The position numbers and the translations under genes were made by a program. This document shows, piece by piece, positions 1 to 6,666 of a stretch of 9,394 bases of DNA (its first letter is position 1; each line of letters begins with the position of its first letter). This DNA comes from Pseudomonadota bacterium (lineage in GTDB: Bacteria; Pseudomonadota; Gammaproteobacteria; Arenicellales; UBA868): NCBI GenBank assembly GCA_018661145.1, contig JABJIU010000115.1:1-9394 (forward strand), in the 5' to 3' direction. Below the pieces are notes generated by a model. That model saw only the letters and a program-made list of their open reading frames with translations, had not been told where the DNA came from and did no database searches.

Positions 1-1575
1 CAATTGTTGGAGAATGTTCCCGGATCGTTTCCCTTTACCGCTGGCGTGTTCCCGTTCAAGCGTGAAAACGAAGATCCCACACGGATGTTCGCGGGAGAGG
101 GGGATGCGGCCCGGACCAACCAGCGCTTTCGTCTGCTTTCTGCAGATTCCAACGCCAAACGGCTGTCGACTGCATTTGATTCGGTAACCCTGTACGGTGC
201 CGATCCCGCGGTGCGTCCGGATATTTACGGCAAGGTTGGCACATCCGGGGTTTCGATCGCAACGCTGGACGATATGAAAACCCTTTATGGAGGTTTTGAT
301 CTTTGCGATCCAGCCACTTCGGTGTCAATGACGATCAACGGGCCGGCGCCGACAGTATTGGCCTTTTTTCTCAACACTGCGATTGATCAGCAACTTGACC
401 GGTTTCGCGATGAACATTCACGCGAGCCCTTAGCAGAGGAAGTAACCAAGATTCGATCTTTCGCGTTGGAAAACGTCAGAGGAACCGTGCAGGCCGATAT
501 TCTCAAGGAAGATCAGGGCCAGAATACATGCTTGTTCTCGACGGATTTCAGCCTGCGCATGATGGGGGATATCCAGCAGTACTTCATCGACAATCGTGTT
601 CGGAATTTCTACTCAGTATCGATTTCTGGATATCACATTGCGGAGGCGGGAGCCAACCCGATTACCCAGCTCGCACTGACGTTGGCCAACGGCTTCACCT
701 ATCTTGAGTCCTATCTGGCGCGTGGAATGGCGGTCGATGATTTTGCCCCCAATCTGTCTTTTTTCTTCTCTAACGGAATGGATCCGGAATACACCGTGCT
801 GGGAAGGGTGGCTCGCCGGATTTGGGCCATCACGCTGCGTGAACGTTACGGGGCAAACCTGCGAAGCCAGAAACTCAAATACCATATCCAGACCTCGGGT
901 CGGTCCCTGCATGCACAGGAGATGAGTTTCAATGATATCCGGACGACCCTGCAGGCTTTGATCGCTGTGTACGACAACTGCAACAGCTTGCACACCAATG
1001 CACACGATGAGGCATTTACGACGCCCAGCGCGGAATCGGTACGTCGGGCACTCGCGATCCAGATGATTATCAATCGGGAGTGGGGGCTTGCCCGCAACGA
1101 AAATCCCAATCAAGGTAGCTTCATTATTGAAGAACTGACGGATCTGGTAGAACAGGCCGTATTGGCCGAGTTCGATCGGCTTGCGGAGCGGGGGGGTGTG
1201 CTGGGCGCAATGGAAACCGGTTATCAGCGCGGCAAGATTCAGGAAGAGTCCCTTTACTATGAAACCCGCAAGCATGACGGCAGTTACCCTATCATCGGGG
1301 TAAATACTTTTCTCAATGATGACGACGCCAGCGAAACTGATGTAGAACTCGCGCGCGGGACTGAATCGGAAAAGCAGAGTCAATTAGAGCGGCTCAAGCA
1401 GTTTAAGTGCCAGCATCGGGATGCAGCTGAGCCTGCTATTGACGCGGTGAGAGAGGCCGCGCTGCATGGCCAAAATGTTTTCTACCCGCTCATGGACGCG
1501 GCTCGCGTTTGTTCGCTTGGCCAGTTGACGCAGGCTTTCTTTGAAGTGGGTGGCAAGTATCGCCGCGGCATGTAG
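1..1575 (+). CDS. icmF: Fused isobutyryl-CoA mutase, C-terminal part (5' partial)
   Basis: Adenosylcobalamin-dependent mutase interconverting isobutyryl-CoA and n-butyryl-CoA in the cytoplasm. The reading frame is open at the left edge. What is visible is the linker end and the substrate-binding TIM-barrel region. The upstream B12-binding and MeaI-like GTPase domains (about 570 residues by family length) lie outside the window. Family signatures seen, counting residues from the codon at nt 4: TAGVFPFKR (12-20), EDPTRMFAGEG (23-33), RLSTAFDSVTLYG (53-65), SVSMTINGPAP (106-116), RGTVQADILKEDQGQNT (159-175) and, further on, SGRSLHAQE. Phe29 and Gln173 are 144 residues apart, the spacing of the IcmF substrate-pocket residues Phe598 and Gln742 of the Geobacillus enzyme. 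That argues for isobutyryl/n-butyryl-CoA rather than pivalyl-CoA as substrate. It stops at TAG 1573-1575, and the next gene begins 111 nt later. The assignment is firm; the substrate preference is inferred. Confidence 0.96.
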   Translation, partial: QLLENVPGSFPFTAGVFPFKRENEDPTRMFAGEGDAARTNQRFRLLSADSNAKRLSTAFDSVTLYGADPAVRPDIYGKVGTSGVSIATLDDMKTLYGGFDLCDPATSVSMTINGPAPTVLAFFLNTAIDQQLDRFRDEHSREPLAEEVTKIRSFALENVRGTVQADILKEDQGQNTCLFSTDFSLRMMGDIQQYFIDNRVRNFYSVSISGYHIAEAGANPITQLALTLANGFTYLESYLARGMAVDDFAPNLSFFFSNGMDPEYTVLGRVARRIWAITLRERYGANLRSQKLKYHIQTSGRSLHAQEMSFNDIRTTLQALIAVYDNCNSLHTNAHDEAFTTPSAESVRRALAIQMIINREWGLARNENPNQGSFIIEELTDLVEQAVLAEFDRLAERGGVLGAMETGYQRGKIQEESLYYETRKHDGSYPIIGVNTFLNDDDASETDVELARGTESEKQSQLERLKQFKCQHRDAAEPAIDAVREAALHGQNVFYPLMDAARVCSLGQLTQAFFEVGGKYRRGM

Positions 1576-1686
1576 TGCTGTCGCTGCCCTTAAACCGGAA
1601 CTGTAGTCTAACTTTGCCCATACAGCCCAACGGCGGGCACCTACTTCAGAGTTCATAGTCGGCTCATTTCCCAGGAGAGCATCTTC

Positions 1687-2886
1687 GTGTCTTTTTCGGC
1701 TGCGCTGCGTCGCAACGTACTGATTCTTTCCGCCTGTCAGGCGCTCATGCTGTCTGGCAGTTCCCTCATCATCGCAACCTCGGCACTGACCGGATTATCA
1801 CTCGCCACGAATAGTCTTTGGGCAACGCTGCCGCTTTCCTGCATGTTTGCGGGTACTTGGCTAACGACTTTCCCCGCGTCGCTGTTGATGAAGAGCATTG
1901 GGCGTCGAGCAGGGTTCATGATCGGTCCACTCGCGGGGCTGGTCGGTGCCGCAATCGCGATCTACGCAATCACGGAGCGAGACTTTTGGATGTTTTGTGT
2001 CGGGTCTTTCCTGATTGGCGTATTAAACGGCGTTGGTTATTACTACCGCTTCGCCGCTGCAGATATCAGCGGAAGCGAGTACCGCAGCCGGGCTATTTCT
2101 TGGGTACTGGTCGGCGGTGTCGTGGCTGCTTTTGTGGGGCCTAACCTTGCTGCTTTTAATCGTGACCTGATTACAGGCTTTCCCTTTGCCGGCAGTTACG
2201 CCAGCCTGCTAGTTGTATATTCATTGTCGATACTCCTGGCGTCGTTGCTGCGGATACCACCGCCCACTGGAGCCGAGCGCTACGGCAGTCAGCGACCACT
2301 CTCCCAGATCGCTCGCCAACCCGCGTTCTTCGTTTCGGTTATTGGGGCGCTCATTGCCTACGGCGTCATGAACCTTGTAATGACCTCCACGCCACTGGCG
2401 ATGGCGGGATGTGGTCATTCATTTGGGGATACCGCGTTTGTGATCGAATGGCACGTACTTGCCATGTTTTTGCCCTCATTTTTTACAGGCAACCTGATTA
2501 ATCGCTTTGGGGTATTGAAAATCATGGGCATCGGTGTGGTGATGCTATTTGCCAGTGTGGCTGCCAATTTGAGTGGTGTCAGTGTTGCACATTTCGTCAC
2601 GGGACTCGTGTTGTTGGGGTTGGGTTGGAACTTCCTCTTCGTGGGCGGGACAACGCTGGTGACAGAAAGCTATTCACCCGCAGAGAAGGCCAAGACCCAG
2701 GGACTGAACGACGTCATGATCTTCGGCACTGTAACGTTGACAGCTGGCGTTTCGGGCGTGGTGCACGAGATTGCCGGTTGGCAGATGCTGAATTTTCTTG
2801 TATTGCCGTTTTTATTGGTAGCGCTTGCTCTCATTGTATGGCTCAGCCGTGTTCGTAAGCCCCTTCATGTAACCGGTGGTACCTAA
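1687..2886 (+). CDS. Major facilitator superfamily transporter
   Basis: Inner-membrane secondary transporter of 399 residues, the usual MFS length. About twelve hydrophobic segments are visible, split by a hydrophilic central loop near residues 190-212 (PPPTGAERYGSQRPLSQIARQ). A degenerate MFS motif A (LLMKSIGRRAGFMIG) sits between the second and third segments, where it is expected. The start is GTG at 1687, preceded by AGGAG at 1672-1676, about 10 nt upstream, so it is well supported. The substrate cannot be deduced. The short gap after icmF could allow co-transcription, but no promoter or terminator was recognised in 1576-1686, so the relation is open. The TAA stop overlaps the TAG of the converging EamA gene by 4 nt. 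A permease for organic anions or drugs would be typical of the family. Confidence 0.9.
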   Translation: MSFSAALRRNVLILSACQALMLSGSSLIIATSALTGLSLATNSLWATLPLSCMFAGTWLTTFPASLLMKSIGRRAGFMIGPLAGLVGAAIAIYAITERDFWMFCVGSFLIGVLNGVGYYYRFAAADISGSEYRSRAISWVLVGGVVAAFVGPNLAAFNRDLITGFPFAGSYASLLVVYSLSILLASLLRIPPPTGAERYGSQRPLSQIARQPAFFVSVIGALIAYGVMNLVMTSTPLAMAGCGHSFGDTAFVIEWHVLAMFLPSFFTGNLINRFGVLKIMGIGVVMLFASVAANLSGVSVAHFVTGLVLLGLGWNFLFVGGTTLVTESYSPAEKAKTQGLNDVMIFGTVTLTAGVSGVVHEIAGWQMLNFLVLPFLLVALALIVWLSRVRKPLHVTGGT

Positions 2887-3797
2887 CCGTTATCTTGGGG
2901 TCCGGACGATAAGGCCTTGAGACGCCTGATCAGTCCGGGTTGGGACAGCACCATAACGTTACCGATGAGGATCAGGCCAACACCGACGATCGCGCTGTTC
3001 TGCCATTGATAATCCTCAAACCAGGTCGACAGGGCAAGCGCCACAATCGGGAACAGTACCGTAGCATAGGCAGCATTCTCCGGGCCAATTCTCCCGACCA
3101 GCGTCAAATAGCACCCAAACGCGATCGCAGACGCAAATAACGCCAGGAAGAGCAGTGAACCGATATAGGTGGCGCTAGTGTCAATCATAAACGGCACACC
3201 AGATCCAGCACTGTACGCTAGCATAAAGAGAGCGCCGTAAGCCATGCCGATGGCGTTGGCTGAGGCTACCGGTAGACCATGATTCTGATTGCGGGCCGAG
3301 ACGATATTTCCAATGGAGGCAAGATAAGTGGCAATCAGGCTGATGCCAATAGCAGTTGCGACCTGAGGGCCGGATGTTGTGATTTCAGGCCAGAATACCA
3401 GCGCCATACCGGTTAGACCGAAGACGACAGCAAGCACCGTTTTTTTCTGAATTTGACGCCTCAAGAAGAGTGCGCTGTTGAAAATGTTCATCACGGTCAT
3501 GGTCGAGAAGATCACAGCCAGCAGGCCCGTCGCGAGCTCAAAGGCTGCGTAGTAAAAAAGCAGGTAATTCAGGGAGAATAGACTCAGGCCCAACAACACC
3601 AGGAAAGGGTGATGGTGTAATGCTATCCGCAGAGAAATACTGCGTAACCGGCACCAGATCACCAGCAGGCCTGAAGCCAGGATGAAGCGGTAAGCGATGG
3701 AGGCTTCGGGAGCTACTTCGCCAAGTTGAAAGTGAATCGCCAGCCAGCTCGAACCCCAGATCAGCACGGTGAGGCTGTAAAGTGCGGGCGTACTCAA
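2883..3797 (-). CDS. EamA/DMT-family transporter
   Basis: Drug/metabolite-transporter superfamily permease of 304 residues with about ten hydrophobic helices arranged as two EamA repeats (roughly residues 5-140 and 150-285). The N-terminal LTVLIWGSSWLAIHFQLG...P..SIAYRF is the characteristic first helix of EamA proteins. Substrate unknown; family members export amino acids, nucleosides or other metabolites. The only start near the family N terminus is TTG at 3797, because an in-frame TAA lies four codons upstream. No clear ribosome binding site precedes it. GTG at 3767 is an alternative but would cut into helix 1. It lies 60 nt downstream of the FabD-like gene on the same strand with no terminator visible between, so the two may be co-transcribed. 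Its TAG stop shares CTAA with the converging MFS gene. Confidence 0.9.
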   Translation of the reverse strand: MSTPALYSLTVLIWGSSWLAIHFQLGEVAPEASIAYRFILASGLLVIWCRLRSISLRIALHHHPFLVLLGLSLFSLNYLLFYYAAFELATGLLAVIFSTMTVMNIFNSALFLRRQIQKKTVLAVVFGLTGMALVFWPEITTSGPQVATAIGISLIATYLASIGNIVSARNQNHGLPVASANAIGMAYGALFMLAYSAGSGVPFMIDTSATYIGSLLFLALFASAIAFGCYLTLVGRIGPENAAYATVLFPIVALALSTWFEDYQWQNSAIVGVGLILIGNVMVLSQPGLIRRLKALSSGPQDNG

Positions 3798-3857
3798 GCG
3801 ATCACGTTACCAAGGTTTTGAATTGCCTGTGGCCTAAGTGGTTTCGGGGCTTGGAAC

Positions 3858-4886
3858 TCACCCATGGCTTTCAAGCTGCGCAACTGCCTGCGCTAGTGTC
3901 TCCTCATTGATGATACTCACATATTTGGGCGGGTTATCGTGACGCCTGAAGGTCTTTTTAACGATTCCCGCGAGGTTGGGTTTCTTTTCGGCAGGCGTTT
4001 CCCCTTTGCCGATACCGCCACCGAACTCAATTACTGTCCGGCATCCCTGCTCAGCGGCAAATACGAGATTCTCGTGCCAGAGGACGGGGTTGAATAACTG
4101 AGAAAAGAGTGCGGCCTGAATTCCGTCAGGATGCGGGTCATGGAAACAGCCAGTCGTATTGGATAATACCGACATCGATGGCGGCTTCCAGATTGCGCTC
4201 TCCAGGGCAGTGCGGAACTCAAGCGCGGCGCCGATCATGTAGAAGGTATGAAATGCGCCTTCTGTTTTCAGGCGGGACGACTTTTTGCCTGGGAACTGTT
4301 CTTCAAAGGCCTCTACCAGCGAGTTAAGGTCCGTGGCTTTGCCACCGACGACAGTCTGGTCAGGTAAGTTGCATGCGGCCACTGCACAGTAGTGCTGCTC
4401 TGCGAATTTCCTGGCATCCTCCAGCGCAAGTGGAAGTGCCTCCATTTCGCCTTCTCCCAGCTCACTCATCAGGCGTCCACGTTCGTTGACCAGACGTAAC
4501 GCGTCAGCAAAACCAAGCGCACCAGCTGAAACCAGTGCTGAATACTCTCCAAGGCTATGCCCGGCTGCAGCTTTGGGATTTACCGTATGGCCGGTCTGCA
4601 CGTCAAAAATCCGAAGGCAGGCAATCGCGTGGGTGAGCAGAACGGGCTGGGTATAACGGGTCAAATGGATCTGATTGTCCGGATCTTCAAAAGAAAGACG
4701 GGCAAGGTCGTAGCCCAGTGTGTCGTTGGCTTCTTGATAAAGGTGGCGGACGGTGTCAAAAGCATCGAAAAGGTCTTTTCCCATACCCCGGTACTGGGAA
4801 CCCTGGCCGGGGAAGATCAATAGGGGCGAGTCAAAAATTGTTGTCATCGTTATTCGGGTTTTACCGGGCATGAAATGATTTTCCAT
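3858..4886 (-). CDS. Stand-alone FabD-family acyl carrier protein acyltransferase
   Basis: Acyltransferase of the malonyl-CoA:ACP transacylase family, 342 residues against about 310 for E. coli FabD. Numbered from the ATG at 4886: FPGQGSQ at 25-31, nucleophile elbow GHSLGE with Ser111, Arg136 exactly 25 residues after the serine (as Ser92/Arg117 in E. coli FabD), and the catalytic histidine in GAFHT (His213). The conserved arginine indicates a carboxylated acyl group, that is malonyl-CoA. The C terminus (GGGIGKGETPAEKKPNLAGIVKKTF) carries a longer tail like that of free-standing trans-acting AT proteins. No fab genes or megasynthase flank it, so it need not be the housekeeping FabD. The start is uncertain: ATG 4886, 4871 and 4847 are in frame. 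The last puts the N terminus closest to family length, but none has a strong ribosome binding site. Confidence 0.88.
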   Translation of the reverse strand: MENHFMPGKTRITMTTIFDSPLLIFPGQGSQYRGMGKDLFDAFDTVRHLYQEANDTLGYDLARLSFEDPDNQIHLTRYTQPVLLTHAIACLRIFDVQTGHTVNPKAAAGHSLGEYSALVSAGALGFADALRLVNERGRLMSELGEGEMEALPLALEDARKFAEQHYCAVAACNLPDQTVVGGKATDLNSLVEAFEEQFPGKKSSRLKTEGAFHTFYMIGAALEFRTALESAIWKPPSMSVLSNTTGCFHDPHPDGIQAALFSQLFNPVLWHENLVFAAEQGCRTVIEFGGGIGKGETPAEKKPNLAGIVKKTFRRHDNPPKYVSIINEETLAQAVAQLESHG

Positions 4887-5195
4887 CCGCCATTTTAATC
4901 CCTCACCTGCAACCTCATGGCAATCTCACACGCTGATCCGGACAGCGCTGCAAGCACCCAGACCGGCACTGTACTTTTGAAAGACCTCCAAAAGAGCATA
5001 TTTGGTGTTACGAGTTTGGTAAAAAGGGTCTGGTTATCGGCGGTGTGAGAATTTTTAAAAATATGATGCGCTGCAATAAAATATATATTTTGTTGAATAA
5101 AAATATCTAATGCACGATAAAAATTCATAAATACCTAATTATTGTAAATTAAAAAACATATTAAATGTTTGTTTTTAAATAACAAAAAATTGGAC
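4887..5195. other. AT-rich non-coding region upstream of the FabD-like gene
   Basis: No convincing protein gene is present. From about 5040 to 5195 the sequence is overwhelmingly A+T, in sharp contrast with the flanking genes. It contains short perfect palindromes: ATTTTTAAAAAT at 5051-5062 and AAAATATATATTTT at 5078-5091, the latter extendable with CAA/TTG arms to 5074-5095. At 4974-4994 a 6-bp dyad CTTTTG/CAAAAG brackets a 9-nt loop. The minus strand offers several possible TATA-like -10 boxes for the FabD-like gene, but none can be singled out. A 77-codon minus-strand frame (5128-4895) ends 8 nt before ATG 4886 and is not convincing as a gene. The region probably serves as the promoter and leader of the minus-strand operon and lies just beyond the small-RNA terminator. 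Confidence 0.5.
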
Positions 5196-5227
5196 AAAAA
5201 AAATCCCGCCAGATTTACTGACGGGAT
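5196..5227 (-). terminator. Rho-independent terminator of the small RNA
   Basis: Read on the minus strand, ATCCCG (5227-5222), a T/G mismatch, CAG (5220-5218), loop TAAAT, CTG (5212-5210) and CGGGAT (5208-5203) form a 9-bp stem with one internal mismatch and a 5-nt loop. It runs straight into eight T residues (5203-5196). The U-run lies on the minus-strand side only, which fixes the direction. No protein gene on that strand ends here, so it must serve the short transcript from 5276. Confidence 0.82.
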
Positions 5228-5276
5228 CAATATTTGGAGGAGGATACAAAATGAAATTGTGCGCTGCACAAAATCT
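5196..5276 (-). ncRNA. Putative small regulatory RNA with anti-Shine-Dalgarno motif
   Basis: A complete small transcription unit read on the minus strand, with no family that I recognise. A near-consensus sigma-70 promoter (5311-5283) predicts initiation near 5276, and an intrinsic terminator ends at about 5196, giving about 81 nt. In RNA order there is a 5' hairpin with a perfect 6-bp stem, UUGUGC-AGC-GCACAA (5271-5257). An apparently unpaired U/A-rich stretch follows, carrying UCCUCCUCC (5244-5236). The terminator hairpin (5227-5203) and U-run come last. The CCUCCU core mimics the 3' end of 16S rRNA, so it could pair with purine-rich ribosome binding sites. This layout is known for trans-acting, translation-blocking sRNAs such as the alphaproteobacterial CCUCCUCC-motif RNAs. 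The 5' end CCAGAUUU (5278-5271) is complementary to AAAUCUGG (5216-5209) in the terminator, allowing an alternative fold. Function and targets are inferred. Confidence 0.68.
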
Positions 5277-5282
5277 GGAAAG

Positions 5283-5311
5283 ATATTACCCTCCCCCCAC
5301 CGCAAAGTCAA
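5283..5311 (-). promoter_or_regulatory. Sigma-70 type promoter of the small RNA
   Basis: On the minus strand, TTGACT (5311-5306) is followed by a 17-nt spacer and TAATAT (5288-5283). The -35 box matches the TTGACA consensus at five of six positions, and the -10 box differs from TATAAT at two. The spacing is ideal. The spacer is unusually G-rich (GGTGGGGGGAGGG). The predicted start, 7 nt after the -10 box, is A5276. The promoter reads away from the histidine phosphatase gene and towards the terminator at 5227-5196, so it drives only a short transcript. Confidence 0.65.
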
Positions 5312-5435
5312 CATCTGTAAAGTGAGCTTTTGTGATTGAAAGAAATGACTGGGGTTGCTGCCTGATAGCGACTACCGACTGGAAAGACAGCCGCCGCTGA
5401 TTAACAATGGAGGTTTCTCAACCGAACCCTTACTT

Positions 5436-6032
5436 ATGACTCTGCTGATTGCGCGACATGGCCAAACAGACTGGAACCTTGCGGGCCGGTGGCAGTCCAC
5501 CAGCGATATTGCGCTTAATGCTCAAGGCCGGAATCAGGCTGCGGAACTTGCTGTCTTGCTCAGGGAGGCAGGCTACGCGCCGCGCCGTCTTATCTCCTCC
5601 CCGTTATCAAGGGCCCGGGAGACGGCGCAGATTCTCGGAGAAGAAATAGCATGTGCTGTTGAAACCGAGTTGGCGCTTACAGAACTTGACCTTGGAGATT
5701 TCGAAGGGCAGCTGGAATCCGATCTTCGTGCCAGAGACCCCGTCGGCTACGACGACTGGCGAGAGTCGTGCTACCTACGTGCAGCACCGGGAGGCGAGAC
5801 AATCCACGATGTGGCGGCGCGGGTGGGTCAATTTGTCGCGGGATTGGACGATCACTCGGGAGATATCTTGATGGTCGGCCATCAAGGGGTAAACATGGCC
5901 ATTAAGGCGCGGCTCAGTAACTGCTTCAGCCGTGAGTGTTTGTCATCATTTCGCCAGAAAAATGATGAAATTGATCTGTGGCAGTTGAGTCCGGCCCGTT
6001 CGCTCAGGCAGCTTAGGGTAAATCATGACTGA
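5436..6032 (+). CDS. Histidine phosphatase family protein (GpmB/CobC-like)
   Basis: Cytoplasmic phosphohydrolase of the phosphoglycerate-mutase-like superfamily, about 198 residues from ATG 5436. The phosphoryl-accepting histidine is in LLIARHGQTDWN (Arg7, His8). The second arginine is in SSPLSRARETA (Arg59), the acid is in LTELDLGDFEG (Glu83), and the second histidine is in MVGHQG (His149). All expected catalytic positions are present, so it should be an active phosphatase. The substrate is not evident; alpha-ribazole phosphate, phosphosugars and nucleotides are precedents. An upstream in-frame TTG at 5355 would add 27 poorly conserved residues and is not preferred. GGAGG at 5409-5413 is too far from 5436 to be its binding site, but it lies in an 11-codon frame whose TGA overlaps the start as ATGA. 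The gene overlaps the downstream glycosylase by 8 nt and is probably co-translated with it. Confidence 0.9.
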   Translation: MTLLIARHGQTDWNLAGRWQSTSDIALNAQGRNQAAELAVLLREAGYAPRRLISSPLSRARETAQILGEEIACAVETELALTELDLGDFEGQLESDLRARDPVGYDDWRESCYLRAAPGGETIHDVAARVGQFVAGLDDHSGDILMVGHQGVNMAIKARLSNCFSRECLSSFRQKNDEIDLWQLSPARSLRQLRVNHD

Positions 6033-6666
6033 TCTGTCCACCATTAACCTCGATGACGCTTGCGCGTACCTGTCGCAACGCGACAAGGGTCTGGCGAGGA
6101 TCATCACCGATGTAGGCGCGTGTACGCTCGAAATCCGGAGTAACCGGTCGGTCTTTGAGTACCTCTGCCGATCGATTGTTTACCAGCAGTTAAGCGGCAA
6201 GGCCGCGGGCACGATACATGGGCGGATGCTAGATCTCTTTGTGCGACGTCGTGCGCGTGCAGAGGCACTACTCGACATGCCGATGGAGAGATTGCGCTCT
6301 GCAGGCCTGTCCCGGTCAAAGTCGTTGGCGCTTTACGACCTTTCTGAGCGCCAGGTCTCCGGTTTACTGCCTACCCGTCGCCGGTTGAACCAGATGACGG
6401 ATCAACAGATCATCGATGCTCTGAGTCAGGTACGGGGCATCGGAGAATGGACGGTCCAGATGCTCCTGATTTTCTATCTCGGCAGATCGGATGTGCTGCC
6501 AAGCCGGGATCTTGGTGTGCAGAAGGGGTATCAGAAGATGCGCCGCTCGCGTGAATTGCCAGAACCATCACTTCTGACAAGGGCGGGTCTCAGATGGCGA
6601 CCATATCGGTCAATCGCAACCTGGTATCTCTGGCGTTGCCTGGATATTGAGTTGCCGACGTCCTAG
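6025..6666 (+). CDS. AlkA/Mag-like DNA-3-methyladenine glycosylase
   Basis: DNA base-excision repair enzyme of the HhH-GPD superfamily, 213 residues, removing alkylated purines such as 3-methyladenine. The N-terminal helical part has FEYLCRSIVYQQLSGKAA (44-61), the usual signature ending in QQLS..AA. The helix-hairpin-helix is SQVRGIGEWTVQML (134-147). The catalytic aspartate is Asp162 in LPSRDLGVQKGY. The C-terminal PYRSIATWYLWR is also typical. At this length it is the compact Mag/AlkA form, without the N-terminal TATA-like domain of E. coli AlkA. The start ATG 6025 overlaps the end of the phosphatase gene by 8 nt, indicating an operon. The TAG stop overlaps the stop of the converging ferredoxin gene in CTAG. 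Exact substrate range cannot be read from sequence. Confidence 0.93.
   Translation: MTDLSTINLDDACAYLSQRDKGLARIITDVGACTLEIRSNRSVFEYLCRSIVYQQLSGKAAGTIHGRMLDLFVRRRARAEALLDMPMERLRSAGLSRSKSLALYDLSERQVSGLLPTRRRLNQMTDQQIIDALSQVRGIGEWTVQMLLIFYLGRSDVLPSRDLGVQKGYQKMRRSRELPEPSLLTRAGLRWRPYRSIATWYLWRCLDIELPTS

Noticed and set aside
613..1383. A 256-codon open frame antisense to icmF
   Set aside because: It lies entirely opposite a strongly conserved enzyme domain, has no recognisable motif, and is explained as a shadow of the sense codon usage.
1576..1686. Possible terminator or promoter between icmF and the MFS gene
   Set aside because: GCCC...GGGC near 1625-1638 is only a 4-bp stem with no T-run, and no acceptable -35/-10 pair was found.
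4895..5128. A 77-codon minus-strand frame ending 8 nt before ATG 4886
   Set aside because: It has an operon-like position and a weak AGG before its ATG. However, its first half is simply the AT-rich island, the protein has no recognisable domain, and its composition changes abruptly midway. Conservation in relatives would be needed to accept it.
5203..5227. Terminator acting on the plus strand
   Set aside because: The run of A residues precedes the hairpin on that strand and no T-run follows it, so it can only work on the minus strand.
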